A stretch of 15,471 nucleotides of DNA from Faecalibacterium sp. (GTDB taxonomy: Bacteria; Bacillota; Clostridia; Oscillospirales; Ruminococcaceae): positions 1-15,471 of the forward strand of contig JAFULE010000159.1 of the NCBI GenBank assembly GCA_017483235.1, given 5' to 3'. Positions 12,338 through 15,471 of the stretch are shown here, piece by piece. The number at the start of each line of letters is the position of its first letter. Position 1 is the stretch's first letter. The position numbers and the translations under genes are program-made. The notes beneath the pieces are model-generated. The model searched no databases. It was given only the letters and a program-made list of their open reading frames with translations, and was not told where the DNA came from.

Positions 12338-13708
12338 ATGTCATCCGAAGTTTTTATGCTGGACCGGGAAACGATGGGTACCCTGTGCCGGGAATACCTG
12401 CACAACAACTTCATCGACCCCGAAACCAGCGAGCGTCTGGGCGTAAAGCGCGGCCTGCGCAACCCCGACGGTACCGGTGTTCTGGCCGGTTTGACCAATG
12501 TGTGTGACGTTGTGGGCTATCAGCGCGGCCCCGGGGGCGAGGTGGTACCGGTGCCCGGCCGGCTGATCTACCGCGGCATCGACATCAACGATATTGTAAA
12601 GGAAGCCTATGAAAACGACCGCTTTGTATTTGAAGAGGTCATCTGGCTGCTGCTGTTCGGCAGTTTGCCCACCCAAAACGAGCTGGCCGGCTTCTGCAAG
12701 CTGCTGGAAAAGCACCGCGAGCTGCCCGACGGCTTTGCCGAAGACATGATCATGAAGGCACCTTCGCCCAACGTGATGAACAAGATGGCTCGTTCGGTGC
12801 TGGCCATGTACTCTTACGACGATAACGCCGACGACCAGAGTCTGGAAAACATCCTGAACCAGAGCATCAACCTGATTGCCGAACTGCCCACCATCATGGT
12901 GTCGGCTTATCAGGTCAAGCGCCGCGCTTACGACCGCAAGAGTATGTATTTTCATCTGCCGGTGCCCGGCCAAAGCACTGCCGAGCACATTCTGCGCACC
13001 TATCGCCCCGACAAGCGGTTTACCCACGCCGAGGCGAAACTGCTGGATATGTGCCTGCTGGTGCATGCCGACCACGGCGGCGGCAACAACTCCACCTTTA
13101 CTACCCGCGTGCTGTCCTCTTCGGGCACCGATACCTACTCGGCCATTGCGGCGGCCATCGGCGCGCTGAAAGGCCCCAAGCACGGCGGTGCCAATCTGGC
13201 CGTGATGCGCCAGCTGGAGCAGATGCTGCGCAATATCGAGGATCCCTCGGACGACGAACAGGTGCGGGACTACCTGCGCAAGGTGCTGCGCAAGCAGGCC
13301 GGCGACGGCACCGGCCTGATCTACGGCATGGGCCACGCAGTGTACACCGTTTCGGACCCCCGTGCCCAGATCCTGCGCGAGCGCGCCCGCCCCATCGCCT
13401 ACGAAAAGGGATTCCAGGAAGAATACGAGCTGCTGTGTGCAGTCGAGCGGCTGGCCCCCGGCGTGTTTGCCGAGGTAAAGGGCAGCAGCAAGCCGGTGTG
13501 TGCCAACGTTGACCTGTACAGCGGCCTGATCTATCGGATGCTGGGCATCTCGGAAGATCTGTTTACTCCGCTGTTTGCCATTGCCCGTGTGCCCGGCTGG
13601 TGTGCCCACCGGCTGGAGGAAGTGGTGTTTGCAAACCGTATCATCCGCCCCGCGTATAAGTATCTGGGTGTCAGCCAAGAATACAAAAGCATCGAGGATA
13701 GAACATGA
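12338..13708 (+). CDS. Citrate synthase
   Basis: Condenses acetyl-CoA and oxaloacetate to citrate; in anaerobic Clostridia mainly the entry to 2-oxoglutarate and glutamate synthesis. It has 456 residues, as expected for the long clostridial type. The catalytic set is present: H246 in LLVHADHGGGNNST, H282 in GPKHGGAN and D392 in VCANVDLYSG. Arginine/histidine contacts lie in IYGMGHAVYTVSDPRA (328-343) and ARVPGWCAHRLEE (416-428). The start at 12338 is chosen because AAAGGGG lies 9 bases upstream; an ATG at 12329 directly abuts that site. No aconitase or isocitrate dehydrogenase gene is next to it. Its stop overlaps the next gene by 4 bases. The gltA versus citZ name is not assigned. Confidence 0.95.
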   Translation: MSSEVFMLDRETMGTLCREYLHNNFIDPETSERLGVKRGLRNPDGTGVLAGLTNVCDVVGYQRGPGGEVVPVPGRLIYRGIDINDIVKEAYENDRFVFEEVIWLLLFGSLPTQNELAGFCKLLEKHRELPDGFAEDMIMKAPSPNVMNKMARSVLAMYSYDDNADDQSLENILNQSINLIAELPTIMVSAYQVKRRAYDRKSMYFHLPVPGQSTAEHILRTYRPDKRFTHAEAKLLDMCLLVHADHGGGNNSTFTTRVLSSSGTDTYSAIAAAIGALKGPKHGGANLAVMRQLEQMLRNIEDPSDDEQVRDYLRKVLRKQAGDGTGLIYGMGHAVYTVSDPRAQILRERARPIAYEKGFQEEYELLCAVERLAPGVFAEVKGSSKPVCANVDLYSGLIYRMLGISEDLFTPLFAIARVPGWCAHRLEEVVFANRIIRPAYKYLGVSQEYKSIEDRT

Positions 13709-14508
13709 TGAAACTTTTTGCCGGCGTTCTTCTGCTGGCGGCGGGTGTGCTTGCCAGCGTGGCCCGCTGGCTGGATCTGGTCAATTTTACCGATCTGCAA
13801 ACCGGCTTTGTTACGGCCGGATCGGTGTGGGTGCGGTATGCTGTTTTGCTGCTGCTGGTGCTGCTGGCGGCGCTGGGCGGCCGTATGGCCGCAGCCCGGC
13901 CCCACCGTGTGGAACGCCGTGCCGTTCTGCTGGCACTGCTTGCGTTTGCCGGCTGCGCCGCCTTTGCGGTGGCCGGCGGGCTGCAGCTGGTGAGCGGCGG
14001 CGGGGCACTTGCCGCCCTGCTGAGTCTGATCACCGGGTGGTGGCTGGCCTCGCTGGGCATTGCGTGGATCTCGAAAAAGGGCAACGCCCCCGCACTGGGA
14101 GTGGGCAGCGCCATTGCGGGCACCGCACTGTTCTTTGTGCTTACCCTGCAGCGGTTTGTGCAAAATTATTCCAGCTATCACCGGGTGGGTCCGGCGCTCA
14201 GCGTGTTTTCGGCGCTGGCGGCGCTATGGTTTGCCGCAGCGCTGGTGCGCAGCACCCTGTTTCCCCAAACCGACAATGGGCAGCGGCTGGCTTTTGCGGG
14301 CCTGACTGCATTTTACCTGTGCACCTGTCTGGAGCTGCCGCAGGCGTTGTGCCTGTGGCTGGCGGGGCAAACCACCCTTGTGCCGCTTTTGCAAAGCGGT
14401 GCGCTGGCGGTGCTGGGGCTGCTGGGGGCCGGCTGCGCCCTGACGGCCTTTGGCCGGCAGCCCGATGAGCAACCGGTTGAGCAAACCGGTGCAAAACGGG
14501 CAGAATAA
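13705..14508 (+). CDS. Unrecognised multi-pass membrane protein coupled to citrate synthase
   Basis: I do not recognise a family. The 267-residue protein is very rich in Ala, Leu, Gly and Val. About seven to eight hydrophobic segments are visible, near residues 3-19, 43-59, 73-95, 102-121, 131-148, 163-183, 193-213 and 229-248. The C-terminal tail is short, polar and probably cytoplasmic (QPDEQPVEQTGAKRAE). No transporter signature, catalytic motif or metal cluster stands out. The start codon overlaps the citrate synthase stop (ATGA), with GAGG 7 bases upstream, which implies translational coupling; ATG at 13708 is an equally possible start. A role in citrate or dicarboxylate handling is only a guess from position. 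Confidence 0.75.
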   Translation: MMKLFAGVLLLAAGVLASVARWLDLVNFTDLQTGFVTAGSVWVRYAVLLLLVLLAALGGRMAAARPHRVERRAVLLALLAFAGCAAFAVAGGLQLVSGGGALAALLSLITGWWLASLGIAWISKKGNAPALGVGSAIAGTALFFVLTLQRFVQNYSSYHRVGPALSVFSALAALWFAAALVRSTLFPQTDNGQRLAFAGLTAFYLCTCLELPQALCLWLAGQTTLVPLLQSGALAVLGLLGAGCALTAFGRQPDEQPVEQTGAKRAE

Positions 14509-14547
14509 GCGCAGCCATGCAACATTTTTCATTGTGAAAGTGCCCAA

Positions 14548-14559
14548 GCAACGCGTTGC
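14548..14559. repeat. Perfect 12-base palindrome GCAACGCGTTGC
   Basis: It lies 40 bases after the membrane-protein gene and is followed by AATTTT. As a hairpin it has no loop, so it is a weak terminator at best. It may be a protein-binding site. A second palindrome, ATTGTACAAT, lies at 14572-14581. Confidence 0.3.
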
Positions 14560-14603
14560 AATTTTGAGAAGATTGTACAATGCTCTGAATTGTTTGGCAA
14601 AGG

Positions 14604-14621
14604 CTGTTAATTATTTGACAG
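14604..14621. promoter_or_regulatory. Candidate Rex (NADH/NAD+ sensor) operator upstream of gap
   Basis: CTGTTAA-TTAT-TTGACAG has two 7-base half-sites with the 4-base spacing of Rex operators. It matches 11 of 14 half-site positions of the clostridial form TTGTTAA-N4-TTAACAA. It overlaps a TTGACA -35 (14615-14620) and ends 4 bases before the TTGCAA -35 of the better promoter. Control of gap by Rex is known in several Firmicutes. No rex gene is in this window, so the call rests on the site alone. Confidence 0.5.
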
Positions 14622-14625
14622 CCTA

Positions 14626-14654
14626 TTGCAAGTTGCCGAAAATTGGGCTAAAAT
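14626..14654 (+). promoter_or_regulatory. Promoter for gap
   Basis: -35 TTGCAA (14626-14631), a 17-base spacer, and -10 TAAAAT (14649-14654). A second, overlapping combination is TTGACA (14615-14620) with GAAAAT (14638-14643), also at 17 bases. The main predicted start near 14661 gives a leader of about 62 bases. Confidence 0.75.
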
Positions 14655-14678
14655 AAGGCTACCGAAGAAGGTACCAAG

Positions 14679-14699
14679 CAAATGTTACAAGAACATTTG
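14679..14699 (+). repeat. Stem-loop in the gap 5' untranslated region
   Basis: CAAATGTT (14679-14686) pairs perfectly with AACATTTG (14692-14699) around ACAAG. It lies between the predicted transcription start and the AGGAGG at 14709-14714. It may stabilise the abundant gap message or bind a regulator. Confidence 0.5.
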
Positions 14700-14722
14700 G
14701 CTAATATTAGGAGGTTTTACCA

Positions 14723-15471
14723 ATGGCTGTTAAAGTTGCTATCAATGGTTTTGGCCGTATCGGCCGTCTGGCTTTCCGTCAGATGTTCGGCGCCGAGGGC
14801 TACGAGGTTGTTGCCATCAACGATCTGACCAGCCCCAAGATGCTGGCTCACCTGCTGAAGTACGACACCGCTCAGGGTGCTTACTGCGGCAAGATCGGTG
14901 AGGAGACCCACACCGTTTCCGCTACCGACGATTCCATCATCGTCGACGGCAAGGAGATCAAGATCTACGCTGAGAAGGACGCCAAGAACTGCCCCTGGGG
15001 CGAGCTGGACGTGGACGTTGTGCTGGAGTGCACCGGCTTCTACACTTCCAAGGACAAGAGCATGGCCCACATCGAGGCCGGCGCCAAGAAGGTCGTCATC
15101 TCTGCCCCCGCCGGCAACGACCTGAAGACCATCGTGTTCTCTGTTAACGAGAACACCCTGACCGCTGAGGATCAGATCATCAGCGCTGCTTCCTGCACCA
15201 CCAACTGCCTGGCCCCCATGGCCAAGACCCTGAACGATCTGTACCCCATCCAGAGCGGCATCATGACCACCGTGCATGCTTACACCGGTGACCAGATGAT
15301 CCTGGACGGCCCCCATCGCAAGGGCGACCTGCGTCGTGCCCGTGCCGGCGCCCAGAACATTGTGCCCAACAGAACCGGCGCTGCCAAGGCCATCGGCCTG
15401 GTCATCCCCGAGCTGAACGGCAAGCTGATCGGCTCTGCCAAGCGCGTTCCCGTCTGCACCGGCTCCACCAC
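14723..15471 (+). CDS. gap: Glyceraldehyde-3-phosphate dehydrogenase, type I (runs off the right edge)
   Basis: Glycolytic enzyme oxidising glyceraldehyde-3-phosphate to 1,3-bisphosphoglycerate with NAD+ in the cytoplasm. About 249 of roughly 335 residues are visible. The Rossmann start AINGFGRIGRLAFRQ (6-20) and INDL with D34 point to NAD rather than NADP use. The catalytic C158 lies in SAASCTTNCLAPMAK and H185 in TTVHAYTGDQ. Phosphate-site residues follow in RRARAGAQNIVPNRTGAAKA. AGGAGG is 8 bases before the ATG. Codon choice is strongly biased (GCT, GTT, AAG, CTG), as in the ribosomal genes, indicating high expression. The probable Rex site upstream suggests redox control. Confidence 0.97.
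   Translation, partial: MAVKVAINGFGRIGRLAFRQMFGAEGYEVVAINDLTSPKMLAHLLKYDTAQGAYCGKIGEETHTVSATDDSIIVDGKEIKIYAEKDAKNCPWGELDVDVVLECTGFYTSKDKSMAHIEAGAKKVVISAPAGNDLKTIVFSVNENTLTAEDQIISAASCTTNCLAPMAKTLNDLYPIQSGIMTTVHAYTGDQMILDGPHRKGDLRRARAGAQNIVPNRTGAAKAIGLVIPELNGKLIGSAKRVPVCTGST

Noticed and set aside
12341..13678. 445-codon minus-strand frame
   Set aside because: It lies wholly opposite citrate synthase, whose catalytic motifs are intact. It is a composition artefact.
1..15471. CRISPR array, insertion sequence, tRNA or attachment site
   Set aside because: No regularly spaced repeats, transposase motifs, cloverleaf or direct-repeat borders were found on reading either strand.

Overview
This window is chromosomal housekeeping DNA. 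It looks like a GC-rich member of the Firmicutes, class Clostridia, most likely the Ruminococcaceae/Oscillospirales group that includes Faecalibacterium, Subdoligranulum and Gemmiger. The reasons are the strong AGGAGG ribosome binding sites, good sigma-A promoters with 17-base spacers and TG-extended -10 boxes, the murI-ywiB-argS and rpmG-secE-nusG gene orders, a T-box-free argS, an L10 leader of Firmicutes type, and strong G/C third-position bias. The genus-level call is inference from composition and protein style. No mobile element, CRISPR array, tRNA, rRNA or phage gene was found.

Layout. Positions 1-3490 hold a minus-strand operon, ddl - murI - ywiB (DUF1934) - argS, with argS running off the left edge. 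It makes D-Ala-D-Ala and D-glutamate for peptidoglycan and charges tRNA-Arg. A 271-base divergent control region (3491-3761) separates it from the plus-strand translation and secretion cluster rpmG - secE - nusG - rplK - rplA - rplJ - rplL (3762-7349). That cluster contains at least four RNA control elements: a nested 5' hairpin before rpmG, two copies of an L1-binding-site mimic (one before rplK, one before rplA), and a separate promoter plus L10 leader with intrinsic attenuator before rplJ. It ends in a strong terminator directly after rplL, so rpoB and rpoC are not in their usual place downstream.

The right half consists of shorter transcription units. On the minus strand, a sugar-phosphate-type nucleotidyltransferase (7991-8920) precedes a small fibronectin-III lipoprotein (7496-7924). 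A plus-strand protein follows with a four-cysteine sensor-like region and a non-canonical GGDEF domain (9140-10012). A minus-strand SpoIID-like protein (10064-11122) diverges from a plus-strand acetamidase/formamidase-family protein (11267-12166). A clostridial citrate synthase (12338-13708) overlaps by 4 bases an unrecognised multi-pass membrane protein (13705-14508). The window ends inside gap (glyceraldehyde-3-phosphate dehydrogenase), whose promoter region carries a good candidate site for the NADH/NAD+ sensing repressor Rex.

I did not find a clearly new biological system. The most worthwhile leads are the paired L1 mRNA sites, the uncoupling of rplJL from rpoBC, the Rex-like site at gap, the cysteine-motif GGDEF protein, and the unknown membrane protein translationally coupled to citrate synthase.
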